A stretch of DNA of 64,000 nt from contig CAJFNF010000002.1 of the NCBI GenBank assembly GCA_904394215.1, forward strand, positions 25,146-89,145, written 5' to 3'. The position numbers were made by a program, and so were the translations under genes. The notes under the pieces were generated by a model. It ran no database searches and had not been told where the DNA came from. It saw only the letters and a list, made by a program, of their open reading frames with translations. Positions 1-9,920 of this stretch are shown one piece after another (the stretch's first letter is position 1; each line of letters opens with the position of its first letter). This stretch comes from an uncultured Faecalibacterium sp. (GTDB lineage: Bacteria > Bacillota > Clostridia > Oscillospirales > Ruminococcaceae).

Positions 1-1
1 G

Positions 2-579
2 GAAAAGCGGTTCCGCCAGTACCCCCACCAGTTCTCGGGCGGCATGCGCCAGCGGGTGATGATCGCCATCGCCTTTGCCTGTGACCCCAAGCTGCTGATC
101 TGCGACGAGCCCACCACCGCCCTGGATGTGACCATCCAGAGCCAGATCCTGGACCTGATCAAGGAGCTGCAGAAGACCCACAACACCTCGGTGATCATGA
201 TCACCCACGACCTGGGTGTGGTGGCCAACATGGCCCAGGAGATCGCGGTGATGTATTCGGGCGTCATCGTGGAAAAGGGCTCCAGCCGGGATATCTTCTA
301 CCGGCCGCGGCACCCCTACACCTGGGCGCTGATCGACTCGGTGCCCCGGCTGGACCTGGAGAACAAACAGCAGCTGGCATCCATCCCCGGCACCCCGCCG
401 GACCTGCTGAATCCGCCGGTGGGCTGTCCCTTCTCCACCCGGTGCAAGTACTGCATGAAGATCTGCAAAGAGCAGATGCCGCCCCGGACCGATTTTGGTG
501 ACGGGCACTATGCACTGTGCTGGCTGCACCACCCGATGGCGCCCAAAGTGGAGATGCCCAATCTGAAAGGAGAGGCCAA

Positions 580-583
<4 letters not shown>
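2..583 (+). CDS. oppD: Oligopeptide/dipeptide ABC importer ATP-binding protein, OppD/DppD type (5' partial)
   Basis: This ATPase of a peptide ABC importer hydrolyses ATP at the cytoplasmic face to drive uptake of peptides. The reading frame is open from the first bases, so the N-terminus with Walker A lies outside the window. Visible parts are the ABC signature FSGGMRQR (the first Met of the visible frame lies inside it), Walker [13 protein letters not shown], the H-loop MITHDLG, and the C-terminal oligopeptide-transporter extension beginning HPYTWAL and ending in a cysteine cluster ([14 protein letters not shown]). The stop overlaps the start of the next ATPase (ATGA at 580-583), as is usual for oppD-oppF pairs. 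The substrate could be di- or oligopeptides; the binding protein and permeases are not in view. Confidence 0.93.
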
Positions 584-1557
<974 letters not shown>

Positions 1558-1586
1558 TCTGCCCCGGGCAGAAAAGGAGAAACGCC

Positions 1587-1961
1587 ATGCCTGACAAGAA
1601 ACAGCCCTCTTTCTGGGCGGCCCTGGGAAAGGATGCAGCCAAAGCGCTGGCCATCGGCCTGGCGACGGCGGCAGGGACAGCGCTGGTTCTGTTTGGACTG
1701 GGTGCGCTGGTCAGCAGCCGGCGTCTGGCCAGCGGGCTGGAAGCCGCCAAGGACGGCCTGTTTCTGGTGGTGGCGCTGGAACTGTTTGTGCTAGCGGGGA
1801 TGCTGATGCTGAAAGGCAAAAAGCCGGAGCCCTCCCTGAAGGGGAAAGGCTGGGAGCGGCATTTCCAGGTCCTCTCCATCAAGGTGGTGCTGGCGCTGCT
1901 GGCCGCCGCCTGGATTGCGGTGGCGTCCCTCCTGGATTATCTTTCCCTGCAGCTGTTTTGA
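1587..1961 (+). CDS. Small membrane protein of unknown function
   Basis: This 124-residue protein is not recognised. It begins 29 bp after oppF behind an AAAAGGAGAAACGCC ribosome site and ends before a strong terminator, so it looks like the last gene of the peptide-import operon. Three hydrophobic segments are visible (about residues 15-42, 54-75 and 95-118), separated by a short Lys-rich loop (KGKKPEPSLKGKGW). There is no lipobox or cleavable signal. It could be an accessory membrane protein or an unrelated passenger; no function is claimed. Confidence 0.7.
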   Translation: MPDKKQPSFWAALGKDAAKALAIGLATAAGTALVLFGLGALVSSRRLASGLEAAKDGLFLVVALELFVLAGMLMLKGKKPEPSLKGKGWERHFQVLSIKVVLALLAAAWIAVASLLDYLSLQLF

Positions 1962-1989
1962 AACACAAGCGGGCCCCCGGGCCTGAACC

Positions 1990-2033
1990 AAAAAAGAGAC
2001 AGGTACCCCGGGCGGGTGCCTGTCTCTTTTTTT
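1990..2033. terminator. Bidirectional intrinsic terminator
   Basis: A long hairpin with arms around AAAAAGAGACAGGTACC and GGGTGCCTGTCTCTTTTT has A-tracts on one side and T-tracts on the other. It sits between the convergent ends of the peptide-import operon and the alpha-glucosidase operon and can serve both. Confidence 0.88.
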
Positions 2034-2050
2034 GCAATCTTGCAGGGGGC

Positions 2051-3718
2051 TTATTTCTGGAGCACAAAGGCCTCGAAGGGCCGCACCGTCACGGCGCCGG
2101 CGGGGGCCTGCCCGGGGAAATCGGGGTAATTGCCGATCAGGCGCCGCGCCCCGGCAAAGTCGGCGGGGATGGTAAAAGCTGCCTCTTTGCCCGAGAAGTT
2201 GCAGGCGATCAGGTAGTCCTCGCCGGTCTCGGCCAGGGTGCGCCGGTAGGCAAAAATCTGGGGGTCATCCTCCGCCAGCGGCTGGAAGGAGCCGTACACC
2301 AGCCCCAGATGGCTCTTGCGCAGGGCGATCATCTGTTTGTAGTAGTTGAGCACCGAGCCGGGGTCTTTGGCCTCGGCGGCGGCGTTGATGGCGGTATAGT
2401 TGGGGCTCACCGCAATCCAGGGGGTGCCGGTGGTAAAGCCGGCGTTGGGGGAGTCGTCCCACTGGACCGGGGTGCGGGCGTTGTCCCGGCTGCGGAGGGC
2501 CAGGCACTCCATCATCTCCTGCTCCGAAATCAGCCCGGCGCCGGTGAGCTCGTGGAAGGCGTTGAGGCTCTCGATGTCCCGGTACTGGCTGAGGTCTTTG
2601 AAGTAGGCGTTGGTCATCCCCAGCTCGTCCCCCTCGTAGATGTAGGGGGTGCCCTGGAGGCTCAGCAGGCAGGTGGCCAGCATCTTGGCGGAACGGGGCG
2701 AGTCGTCGCCCCAGCGGGAGACGGTGCGGGGCTGGTCGTGGTTGGCCCAGTAGAGGCTGTTCCAGGCCTTGCCGTCCAGGCCGGTCTGCCAGCGGCTGAG
2801 GATCTTTTTCAGCTCCATAAAGTCGTAGCGGGCGGTGGTCCACTTGCCCAGGGGCCCGTCCCCGATGGACACATGGTCAAAGGAAAACACCATGTTCAGT
2901 TCTTTGCCCTCCAGCCCGGCGTACCGGGGGGCATTTTCCACCGTGGCGCCGGGGGTTTCGCCCACCGTCATGATGTCGTATTTCGAGAGGACCCGGCGGT
3001 TCATCTCCTGCAGGAATTCGTGGACCCGGGGCCCGTTCAGGAAATAGGGGCCGCCGTCCCCGTAGAGGCCGTGCTTTTCCCCGTCGGGGAACCGCTGGTC
3101 CTTGGAAATTTCGCTGATGACGTCCATCCGGAACCCGTCGATCCCCTTGTCAAACCACCAGGTCATCATGTTGAACACTTCATCCCGGACTTTGGGGTTC
3201 TCCCAGTTCAGGTCGGGCTGTTTGGGGGAGAACAGATGCAGGTAATACTGATCGGTCTGGGGGTCGTATTTCCAGGCCGGGCCGCCGAAGGCGGCGCCCC
3301 AGTTGTTGGGCTCGTGGCCGTCTTTCCCCGGCTTCCAGATGTAGTAGTCTCGGTAGGGGTTGTCCACCGATTTGCGGCTTTCGATGAACCAGGGGTGCTC
3401 GTCCGAGGTGTGGTTCACCACCAAATCCATCACGATCCGGATGCCCCGCTGATGGGCCTCGGCCAGCAGGGCGTCGAAGTCCTCCATGGTGCCAAACCGG
3501 GGGTTGATGGCCCGGTAATTGGAGATGTCGTAGCCATTGTCATCCATGGGGGAGTCCATGATGGGGCACAGCCACAGCACATTGACCCCCAGATCCTTCA
3601 GGTAATCCAGCCGGGAACGGATGCCGTTCAGGTCCCCGATGCCGTCCCCGTCCGAGTCCTGGAAGCTGCTGGGGTAGATTTGGTATACGATGCTTTCTTT
3701 CCACCATTTGCGGTCCAT
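2051..3718 (-). CDS. malL: GH13 alpha-glucosidase, oligo-1,6-glucosidase type
   Basis: This intracellular alpha-glucosidase (555 aa, usual length, no signal peptide) hydrolyses short alpha-glucosides. It starts with the typical WWKESIVYQIYPSSFQDS, has the GH13 region QRGIRIVMDLVVNHTSDEH, nucleophile Asp199 in GIDGFRMDVI, acid/base Glu254 in TVGETPGA and transition-state Asp328 in ANHDQPRT. The residue after the nucleophile is Val200, which in this family goes with alpha-1,6 (isomaltose-type) rather than maltose-type specificity. The AAGGAGG site sits 9 nt before the ATG. It follows the GH31 gene by 15 bp and is surely co-transcribed, so together they can empty linear and branched alpha-glucosides. 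Confidence 0.95.
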   Translation of the reverse strand: MDRKWWKESIVYQIYPSSFQDSDGDGIGDLNGIRSRLDYLKDLGVNVLWLCPIMDSPMDDNGYDISNYRAINPRFGTMEDFDALLAEAHQRGIRIVMDLVVNHTSDEHPWFIESRKSVDNPYRDYYIWKPGKDGHEPNNWGAAFGGPAWKYDPQTDQYYLHLFSPKQPDLNWENPKVRDEVFNMMTWWFDKGIDGFRMDVISEISKDQRFPDGEKHGLYGDGGPYFLNGPRVHEFLQEMNRRVLSKYDIMTVGETPGATVENAPRYAGLEGKELNMVFSFDHVSIGDGPLGKWTTARYDFMELKKILSRWQTGLDGKAWNSLYWANHDQPRTVSRWGDDSPRSAKMLATCLLSLQGTPYIYEGDELGMTNAYFKDLSQYRDIESLNAFHELTGAGLISEQEMMECLALRSRDNARTPVQWDDSPNAGFTTGTPWIAVSPNYTAINAAAEAKDPGSVLNYYKQMIALRKSHLGLVYGSFQPLAEDDPQIFAYRRTLAETGEDYLIACNFSGKEAAFTIPADFAGARRLIGNYPDFPGQAPAGAVTVRPFEAFVLQK

Positions 3719-3733
3719 GGCAAAACCCTCCTT

Positions 3734-5692
3734 TTATTCTGCGGGGATGGTGACCCCGTCGTCGTCGTAGCGGTCATAGCTGGCCCCGGGCCAGCCGATC
3801 ATCTGAATGGTGGCGGGGTCGATTTCGGCCACCGTCTGGGCGGCATCCGCCACCGGGATGCAGGCGCCCTTGCGGATGAAGAGGGGCACCTCGTTGAGGG
3901 CCACCTTCACGAAGTGGGTGCCGGCGGGCAGGATTTCCCGGGAAATGCTCCCCTCGGGGCCGAACTTGACAAACAGCATCTCCTCGGGCAGGTAGACCAT
4001 CCGTCCGATGGCGTTCTGGGTGTAAACCGGGGCGATCATCACCTGGTCGCCCAGCATCAGCTGGTCCTCGGTCTGGGCGGCGATTTCGTCCTCGGGGTAG
4101 ACAAAGGCCAGGGGTTTGAACATCATGTCGTTGCGGAGGGCCGCCTTCATGTATTCGCTGTAGAGATAGGGGATCAGCCGGTAGCGGGCCTCGATGACGC
4201 TGCGGAAGTCCCCGGGGCCCTCAAACTGGTAGAACTCCTGCCGGCGGGTGTCGCAGCTGGAATGGTTCCGCATCAGGGGGGTGAACACCCCCAGCGCCAG
4301 CCACCGCAGCAGCAGGTCCCGGCTGGTGTCGGCGTTAAAGCCGCCCAGGTCGGCCCCCACATACAAAAAGCCGCACATGTTCAGGGAGGGCAGCATCTTG
4401 AGGTTCAGCAGCAGATGGCTCCACCAGGAGTGGTTATCGCCGGTCCAGATGCCGCCGTACCGGTGCATCCCGATGCAGGAAGACCGGGAGAACAGCAAAA
4501 ACCGCTTGCCCGGGGCAATTTTGGCCAGCCCTTCCGAGGCGGCCCGGGTCATGTTGTAGCCGAACAGGTTGTGGACCTGGTCGTGGCGGACCATTTTGCC
4601 ATTCACCTTATGGTAAAAGCGCTTGTAATCCTCGGGGTGGTTGCTCAGGTGCAGCCAGCCCAGGGTCTGGCGGCCGTTGTCCACCAGGCCCTCCCCGTCG
4701 GGCACCGGGGCGTCGGCCAGGCGTTCGGCCAGCCCCTCCCGGGAATAGAAGATGGCGGGCTCGTTCATGTCGTTCCAAAAGCCCTCGATGCCGCAGTCGG
4801 TGAGGGCCTTGTACTGGCTGCCGAACCAGGCCCGGGCCTCGGGGTTCAGCACATCGGGGAAGTGGCTCCAGCCCGGCCACACCACCGCCTCAAAGTCGGT
4901 GCCGTCGGCCCGCTTGCAGAAGTATCCCTTGGCCTTGCCCTCGTCGCAGACGGGATAGCCCTTTTCCTCCTTGACCCCGGCGTCGATGATGGGCACCAGC
5001 CGGACGCCCTGCTCTTTCATCCTGGATACAAAGCCGGGGAAGTCGGGGAATTCCTCGGGGTTGACGGTGAAGTCCTTGAAGTGGTCCATGTAGTCGATGT
5101 CCATGTACACCATGTCCAAGGGGATATGGGCTTCCCGGTGTTTGGTGACCACTTCCTCAAAGTCGGCCCGGGTCTTGTAGCCGTAGCGGCTCTGGCCGAA
5201 GCCGAAGGCGAACTTGGGCGGGATGTAGCTGCGGCCGATGATGGCCCGGAACTGCCGGATCACATCCAGGGGCCCGTCCCCGGTGATGACATAGAGGGCC
5301 AGGTCGGCCCGCTCGCAGGTGACCTCCAGCCAGTCCCGGCGGGTGAAGCCGATGTCAAACCGGATCCGGGCGGGGTAGTCAAAGAACAGCCCCAGATTTT
5401 TCTCCCCTGCGATCAGAAGAAAATTGTGGGCGCCGTAGAGGCTCTGTTTGTTTTCGGTGTGGAGGCCGTCATCCACGTTGTCGCTGACGTAGGCAAAGCC
5501 CCGCTTGTTGATGCCCCGGTTGGCCTCCCCCAGGCCGTAGACCCGGTCCTCCTGTGCCAGCCTGCAGACAAAGCAGAAGCCGGCCTCGTTGATTTCCACC
5601 GTCCCCACCGGGGGCACTCCCTGGCTTGGGGGAATGTGTGCGGCCACCGATTCGGTGTCAAAGGGGTCGCCATAGAGATACTTTTGAATCAT
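3734..5692 (-). CDS. GH31 alpha-glucosidase
   Basis: This GH31 retaining alpha-glucosidase has 652 aa from the chosen start. The frame runs on to an ATG at 5833, but the extra 47 residues are unlike the family, and 5692 (MIQKYLYGDP) has a GGGAG site 7 nt upstream. Key features are the family region around GFGQSRYGY, the catalytic nucleophile Asp308 in FWNDMNEP and the likely acid/base Asp419 in WTGDNHSW. There is no signal peptide, so it works in the cytoplasm. It is the first gene of a two-gene operon with the GH13 enzyme and is divergent from a two-component system. Xylosidase or other GH31 specificities cannot be excluded from sequence alone. Confidence 0.93.
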   Translation of the reverse strand: MIQKYLYGDPFDTESVAAHIPPSQGVPPVGTVEINEAGFCFVCRLAQEDRVYGLGEANRGINKRGFAYVSDNVDDGLHTENKQSLYGAHNFLLIAGEKNLGLFFDYPARIRFDIGFTRRDWLEVTCERADLALYVITGDGPLDVIRQFRAIIGRSYIPPKFAFGFGQSRYGYKTRADFEEVVTKHREAHIPLDMVYMDIDYMDHFKDFTVNPEEFPDFPGFVSRMKEQGVRLVPIIDAGVKEEKGYPVCDEGKAKGYFCKRADGTDFEAVVWPGWSHFPDVLNPEARAWFGSQYKALTDCGIEGFWNDMNEPAIFYSREGLAERLADAPVPDGEGLVDNGRQTLGWLHLSNHPEDYKRFYHKVNGKMVRHDQVHNLFGYNMTRAASEGLAKIAPGKRFLLFSRSSCIGMHRYGGIWTGDNHSWWSHLLLNLKMLPSLNMCGFLYVGADLGGFNADTSRDLLLRWLALGVFTPLMRNHSSCDTRRQEFYQFEGPGDFRSVIEARYRLIPYLYSEYMKAALRNDMMFKPLAFVYPEDEIAAQTEDQLMLGDQVMIAPVYTQNAIGRMVYLPEEMLFVKFGPEGSISREILPAGTHFVKVALNEVPLFIRKGACIPVADAAQTVAEIDPATIQMIGWPGASYDRYDDDGVTIPAE

Positions 5693-5804
5693 ACTGCTCT
5701 CCCAAATAACATAGGTAAAAATGGATGCGCCGCCAGGCGGCAAAACCCTGCCAATACATCCGTTTCCTGCCCGGTTTGCTGCGGCGCCAATGGTTTGCGA
5801 GGTA

Positions 5805-5833
5805 ATCATAGCATATTTGCACAGCGGTTGCAA
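5805..5833 (-). promoter_or_regulatory. Promoter of the GH31-GH13 operon
   Basis: On the minus strand TTGCAA (5828-5833) is followed after exactly 17 bp by TATGAT (5805-5810). It would give a leader of about 105 nt before the GH31 start, within which a GCCGCC/GGCGGC inverted repeat (about 5730-5743) is visible. Confidence 0.7.
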
Positions 5834-5923
5834 CCCAATTTTACCGGAGGATCCCCCCGCTGGCAGGGGCGGCGCCTCACCATCCGCCCCCGCATGCGCG
5901 GCGGGGGAAACACAAGCCGGAAT

Positions 5924-5980
5924 TTCTTAAGAATTCCTAAGAAAAAATCACTGGAAATCACAGGATTGTGCTGTGATACT
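5924..5980 (+). promoter_or_regulatory. Tandem operator and promoter of the two-component system
   Basis: Two adjacent 10-bp direct repeats, TTCTTAAGAA (5924-5933) and TTCCTAAGAA (5934-5943), precede a -10-like GATACT (5975-5980) with no good -35. This is the layout of an OmpR-family response regulator site activating a weak promoter. The same arrangement recurs ahead of the efflux adaptor gene at the same distance from its -10. Confidence 0.6.
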
Positions 5981-6009
5981 GAATCTCGCAGGAAAGGAGG
6001 AATGGCCCT

Positions 6010-6738
6010 TTGGAAGAACAAACCATTCTGATTGTAGAGGACGACCCCGATATCCGGGACGGGGTGCGCATTCTGCTGGCAGGAGAGGGATACCGCGTCC
6101 TGGAAGCCGAAAACGGCGTCAAGGCGCTGCAAACCTTTACCCCGGATGTGGACTTGGTGATCCTGGATGTGATGATGCCGGGGATGAGCGGCCTGCGGGT
6201 CTGCGAGGAGCTGCGCAAAACTTCCACCGTCCCCATCCTGTTTCTGACGGCCAAATCCCAGGAGTCGGACAAGCTGGTGGGGCTGACCGCCGGCGGGGAT
6301 GACTATCTGGCAAAGCCCTTTTCCTTTGTGGAGCTGAGCGCCCGGGTGCGGGCTTTGCTGCGGCGGTATACCGTCTACCAGGGCAAGGGGGCCGCCGCTG
6401 CCAGGCCGGAGGGCCGGATGCTCTGCTCCCACGGGGTCAAGCTGGCGCTGGACTGCAACCGGGTCTGGGTGGATGGCCAGGAGGTCAACCTCACCGAAAA
6501 GGAATACGGCATCCTGCGGCTGCTGATGCGGGACCCGGAGCGGATCTTCCCGGCCCAGATCCTGTATGAGACGGTGTGGCACGAGCCCTACTACTACACC
6601 GCCAACGGCACCGTCATGGTACATATCCGGAACCTGCGTCTGAAAATCGAGGCCGACCCCCAGAACCCCCGGCGGGTGCTTACCGTCTGGGGCAAAGGAT
6701 ATCACTTTGTGCACGACGGGGGCAGCGCCGATGGCTGA
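6010..6738 (+). CDS. OmpR/PhoB-family response regulator
   Basis: This 242-residue transcription factor has a receiver domain (about residues 5-115) with acidic pair EDD at 10-12, phosphoacceptor Asp53 (VILDVMMPG), Thr80 and Lys102 (AKPFS), then a winged-helix DNA-binding domain (about 140-238) ending in the usual KGYHFV. The start is a TTG at 6010 behind AAAGGAGG; an ATG at 6002 is out of frame. The histidine kinase gene overlaps its end by 8 bp. The tandem repeat upstream suggests autoregulation and control of the adaptor operon downstream. Confidence 0.93.
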   Translation: MEEQTILIVEDDPDIRDGVRILLAGEGYRVLEAENGVKALQTFTPDVDLVILDVMMPGMSGLRVCEELRKTSTVPILFLTAKSQESDKLVGLTAGGDDYLAKPFSFVELSARVRALLRRYTVYQGKGAAAARPEGRMLCSHGVKLALDCNRVWVDGQEVNLTEKEYGILRLLMRDPERIFPAQILYETVWHEPYYYTANGTVMVHIRNLRLKIEADPQNPRRVLTVWGKGYHFVHDGGSADG

Positions 6739-8050
6739 GGGAAAGAACAGACAGGGCCTCACCGTCCAGTTCACCCGGCTGCTGGTGGGGGCTGCGGCGG
6801 GATGCATCCTGCTGTTCCTGGTGCTGCGGGGGGTGCTGGTGTGCTGCATCGGCTATTACGACCGGAACAGCGATTTCCGCCAGCGGGAGACAGCCCGCCG
6901 CATCCAGGGCTTCCAGGACTATGTCACCCAGGAACACCTGTCCACCACCGACACCGATCAGATCAGCGCCTGGGCCCGCCAGCAGGACTATACCCTGCTG
7001 GAGCTGTACCGGAACCAGGTGCTGGTCTACAGCTCCTTTGCCCCCAACCGGGACGACATCGGCCACGAGGGAAGGATCACTCCCTTCTACGACTGGATGC
7101 CCCGGGCCACCATCACCTTTGCGGACGGCGCGCTGCAGGTGCTGCTCTACTATGACCCGGTGCAGGCCTGGGCCCGGTGGGGGACCCTGGTGATCCTGGC
7201 AGCCTGCATCGGGCTGTTTATGGCGGTGTTCCTGCTGGGGTGCCGGCGGATTGTGCGGTACATCTGCCTGCTGAGCCAGGAGGTGCAGGGGATGGAAAAC
7301 GGCGACTTGAGCCGTCCTGTCACGGTGCAGGGCAGCGACGAGCTGACCGCCCTGGCCTCCTGCCTGGATTCCATGCGGCTGACCCTGGACCAGCAGCGCC
7401 AGCAGGAGGCCGAGACCTCGGCCCGGGTCAAGAGCCTGATCACCCAGATGTCCCACGACCTGCGCACCCCGCTGACCACCCTGCTGCTGTACACCGAGAT
7501 TGTGGCATCGGGCAAATACCAGACCCAGGCCCAGCTGTCGGCCTACCTGGCCAAAATCGACGCCAAGGCCCGGCAGATCAAACAGATGTCCGATCATCTG
7601 TTTGAGTACGCCCTGGTGACCCGGGATACGGTGGTCACTCTGGACGAGCCTGCCCCTTTCTCCCAAATCTTTGAGGAGCCCCTGGCGGAATGGGCCGAAC
7701 AGCTGGAACAGCACGGCTTTATCTGCCGGCTGGAGCTGGGGGAGGAGGATGTCTCCCTGCGGGTCCACCGGGCCTATATCCGGCGCATTTTTGACAACAT
7801 CACCTCCAATATCCTGAAATATGCCGACCCGGCCTGCCCGGTCACCGTCTGTGACCTGCGGCGGGAGGGCCAGGCGGGGCTGGCATTCACCAATGTCCCG
7901 CTGCAGCCGGACGCCGGCGGGGCAGAGAGCACCAAGGTGGGCCTGGTCAGCATCCAGACCATGATGGAAAAGATGCAGGGAACCGTATCGGTTGACCGGA
8001 GCAGCAGCAGTTACTGCATTGCGCTGCTGTTCCCCCTGGCAGATCCATAA
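6731..8050 (+). CDS. Sensor histidine kinase
   Basis: This membrane kinase (439 aa from ATG 6731; an upstream in-frame ATG at 6707 is less likely) partners the response regulator. Two membrane helices (about residues 14-38 and 150-172) flank an extracellular loop of about 110 aa, followed by HAMP and a dimerisation helix with the phosphoacceptor in MSHDLRTP. The ATPase domain has an N-box (NITSNILKY), but the usual DxGxG motif is replaced by an FTN sequence followed by STKVGL, a pattern I associate with some Clostridia kinases. It overlaps the regulator gene by 8 bp. Its signal is unknown; the efflux genes downstream hint at envelope or antimicrobial stress. Confidence 0.9.
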   Translation: MAEGKNRQGLTVQFTRLLVGAAAGCILLFLVLRGVLVCCIGYYDRNSDFRQRETARRIQGFQDYVTQEHLSTTDTDQISAWARQQDYTLLELYRNQVLVYSSFAPNRDDIGHEGRITPFYDWMPRATITFADGALQVLLYYDPVQAWARWGTLVILAACIGLFMAVFLLGCRRIVRYICLLSQEVQGMENGDLSRPVTVQGSDELTALASCLDSMRLTLDQQRQQEAETSARVKSLITQMSHDLRTPLTTLLLYTEIVASGKYQTQAQLSAYLAKIDAKARQIKQMSDHLFEYALVTRDTVVTLDEPAPFSQIFEEPLAEWAEQLEQHGFICRLELGEEDVSLRVHRAYIRRIFDNITSNILKYADPACPVTVCDLRREGQAGLAFTNVPLQPDAGGAESTKVGLVSIQTMMEKMQGTVSVDRSSSSYCIALLFPLADP

Positions 8051-8064
8051 CAGACCGCACAAGG

Positions 8065-8104
8065 CGCGGCAGATGGGAAATATTTCCCGTCTGCCGCGTT
8101 TTTT
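8065..8104 (+). terminator. Intrinsic terminator after the histidine kinase gene
   Basis: Perfect 16-bp arms (CGCGGCAGATGGGAAA and its complement) with a two-base loop are followed by six T. Confidence 0.92.
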
Positions 8105-8129
8105 GTCTTTCATAAAAAGTTCACCCCGC

Positions 8130-8184
8130 CTGAAGAAATCTTAAGGGGTTTCGCGGGCAAAAACTAAGAATTGCCCGCTATACT
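8130..8184 (+). promoter_or_regulatory. Operator and promoter of the efflux operon
   Basis: CTGAAG (8130-8135) and CTTAAG (8140-8145) lie 10 bp apart, and the second ends 34 bp before a TATACT -10 (8179-8184), as in the promoter upstream of the response regulator. An inverted repeat GCGGGCAA (8153-8160) / TTGCCCGC (8171-8178) fills the -35 region, and its loop carries a further CTAAG. No consensus -35 is present, which fits activator dependence. Confidence 0.58.
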
Positions 8185-8237
8185 GACTGTGTCAGGAGGG
8201 AGCAGTCCCCCTGAACCCAAAACAAGGAGGGGCGTCT

Positions 8238-9920
8238 ATGTTTGAACGAAAGCCAAAGGAAGAGAGGGACAGTCCGCCGGACGGAAAAAAGAATTTCCTC
8301 CGGCGGCGCTGGCCGGTCCTGGTGCTGGTGTGCGTCGCGGCCGTGGGCGCCGGCGCCTGGGCCCTGCGGGCCCGCCAGACCCAGGCGCAGCCGTCCGCCG
8401 AGTACATCGAGGCAACCCCTGCCCGCCGCAGCATCACCAATGTCTATAGCGAATCCGGCACCATCGAGGCTGCCGAATCCTACCAGGTCAAGAGCCTGGT
8501 GCGGGGCGACGTCCTGACGGCCGACTTTGAAGAGGGGGACAGCGTCCAGGAAGGGGATGTGCTGTACACCATTGACAGCGCCGACGCAGTCAACAGCGTG
8601 GAGCGGGCCCAGCTCACCCTGTCCCAGGCCCAGCGGGATTACGAGGATGCGGCGGCGGCCGGCTGCGTTGCCACCGACATCAGCGGCACGGTGGTGTCCA
8701 TCTCGGTGGCCCCCGGGGATGTGGTGGCCGCCGGGCAGGAAGTGGCCACCATCCGGGATGACAGCACCATGCTTCTGACCCTGGACTTCCCCGCAGCGGA
8801 TGCAGCCGGCTTTGCCGCCGGGCAGGAGGCCCAGGTTACCCTGAACGGCACCTATGAGACGGTGTCGGGCACGGTGCAGAGGGTGTCGGGCACCGACACC
8901 CTCAGCAGCGGCAATATGCTGGTCCGCTCGGTCACCATCGCGGTGCCCAACGCCGGGGGGCTGACTTCCTCCCAGGCGGCCACCGCCAGCGTGGGCGGGG
9001 TCAGCGCCCTGGGCTCGGCCAAACTCACCAGCCAGAACACCCAGACCCTGACCGCTGAAACCGGCGGTACGGTGGCCGCCCTTTGCGTCCAGCCCGGGAC
9101 CTGGGTGGCCTCAGGCACCAACATCCTGCAGCTGGAGAGCGACAGCCTGACCCGCCAGGTGGAGACGGCTTCCGACAACCTCCGCAGCGCGGAGCTCTCG
9201 ATGGAGGACGCCGAAAACTCCCTGGACGACTACACCATCACCGCCCCCATCAGCGGCACCGTCATTATGAAAGGGGTCCAGGCCGGCGAGACGGTGGGCA
9301 CCGACACCTCCACCAGCGAGGTGCTGTGCATCATCCAGGACCTGAGCTACCTGGAAATCCAGGTGGCGGTGGATGAGCTGGACATCCTCTCCATCCAGGA
9401 GGGCCAGCAGGCCGCCATCGTGGCCGACGCCCTGGAAGATGAGACCTTCACCGGCGTGGTGACCAATGTGTCCTCCAACGGCACCACCACCGGCGGCACC
9501 ACCACCTACCCCGTCACCGTCCGGATCGACGATTACGGGGAGCTGATGCCGGGGATGAACGCCACCGTCTCGATTGTGGTGGAAAGCGCAGAGGACGCCC
9601 TTGCCATCCCCAACGGCGCCGTGGTGCGGGGCGGCTATGTCCTGGTCACCCGGGACAGCCCCAGTGCCTCCAACGCCGCTGACCTGGAAGCCCCTGAGGG
9701 CTATGTCTATGTGGCGGTGGAAACCGGCGTCAGCGATGACGATTACATCCAGGTGGTCAGCGGCCTGACCGAAGAGGACACCATCGCCTACGATGCCGAC
9801 GCCGCAGCCCTGAGCCAGTCCAGCGACAGCGGCATGGCCATGATGCCGGGCGCCATGCCGGGCGGCGGGATGGCCGGCGGAGGCGGCGCCCCTGCCGGAG
9901 GAGGTGCCGGCCCGCGATGA
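8238..9920 (+). CDS. Efflux periplasmic-adaptor-like subunit (HlyD/MacA/YknX family)
   Basis: This 560-residue membrane-fusion-type protein links an ABC exporter to the exterior of the cell. It has a short cytoplasmic N-terminus, one membrane helix (about residues 28-46), barrel-sandwich/lipoyl segments (for example DFEEGDSVQEGDVLYTID and the mirrored APISGTVIMKG region), a short helical hairpin and beta-barrel domains, and ends in a Met/Gly-rich tail of about 30 residues. It overlaps the macB start by 4 bp. Because the ABC partner that follows is deleted, it may be an orphan here unless it serves another exporter. Confidence 0.88.
   Translation: MFERKPKEERDSPPDGKKNFLRRRWPVLVLVCVAAVGAGAWALRARQTQAQPSAEYIEATPARRSITNVYSESGTIEAAESYQVKSLVRGDVLTADFEEGDSVQEGDVLYTIDSADAVNSVERAQLTLSQAQRDYEDAAAAGCVATDISGTVVSISVAPGDVVAAGQEVATIRDDSTMLLTLDFPAADAAGFAAGQEAQVTLNGTYETVSGTVQRVSGTDTLSSGNMLVRSVTIAVPNAGGLTSSQAATASVGGVSALGSAKLTSQNTQTLTAETGGTVAALCVQPGTWVASGTNILQLESDSLTRQVETASDNLRSAELSMEDAENSLDDYTITAPISGTVIMKGVQAGETVGTDTSTSEVLCIIQDLSYLEIQVAVDELDILSIQEGQQAAIVADALEDETFTGVVTNVSSNGTTTGGTTTYPVTVRIDDYGELMPGMNATVSIVVESAEDALAIPNGAVVRGGYVLVTRDSPSASNAADLEAPEGYVYVAVETGVSDDDYIQVVSGLTEEDTIAYDADAAALSQSSDSGMAMMPGAMPGGGMAGGGGAPAGGGAGPR

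Noticed and set aside
1958-6031. Plus-strand open frame of 1357 codons across the alpha-glucosidase operon
   Set aside because: It is the complement of two well-supported glycosidase genes; the product is Gly/Val/His-rich with no family signature and no ribosome site.
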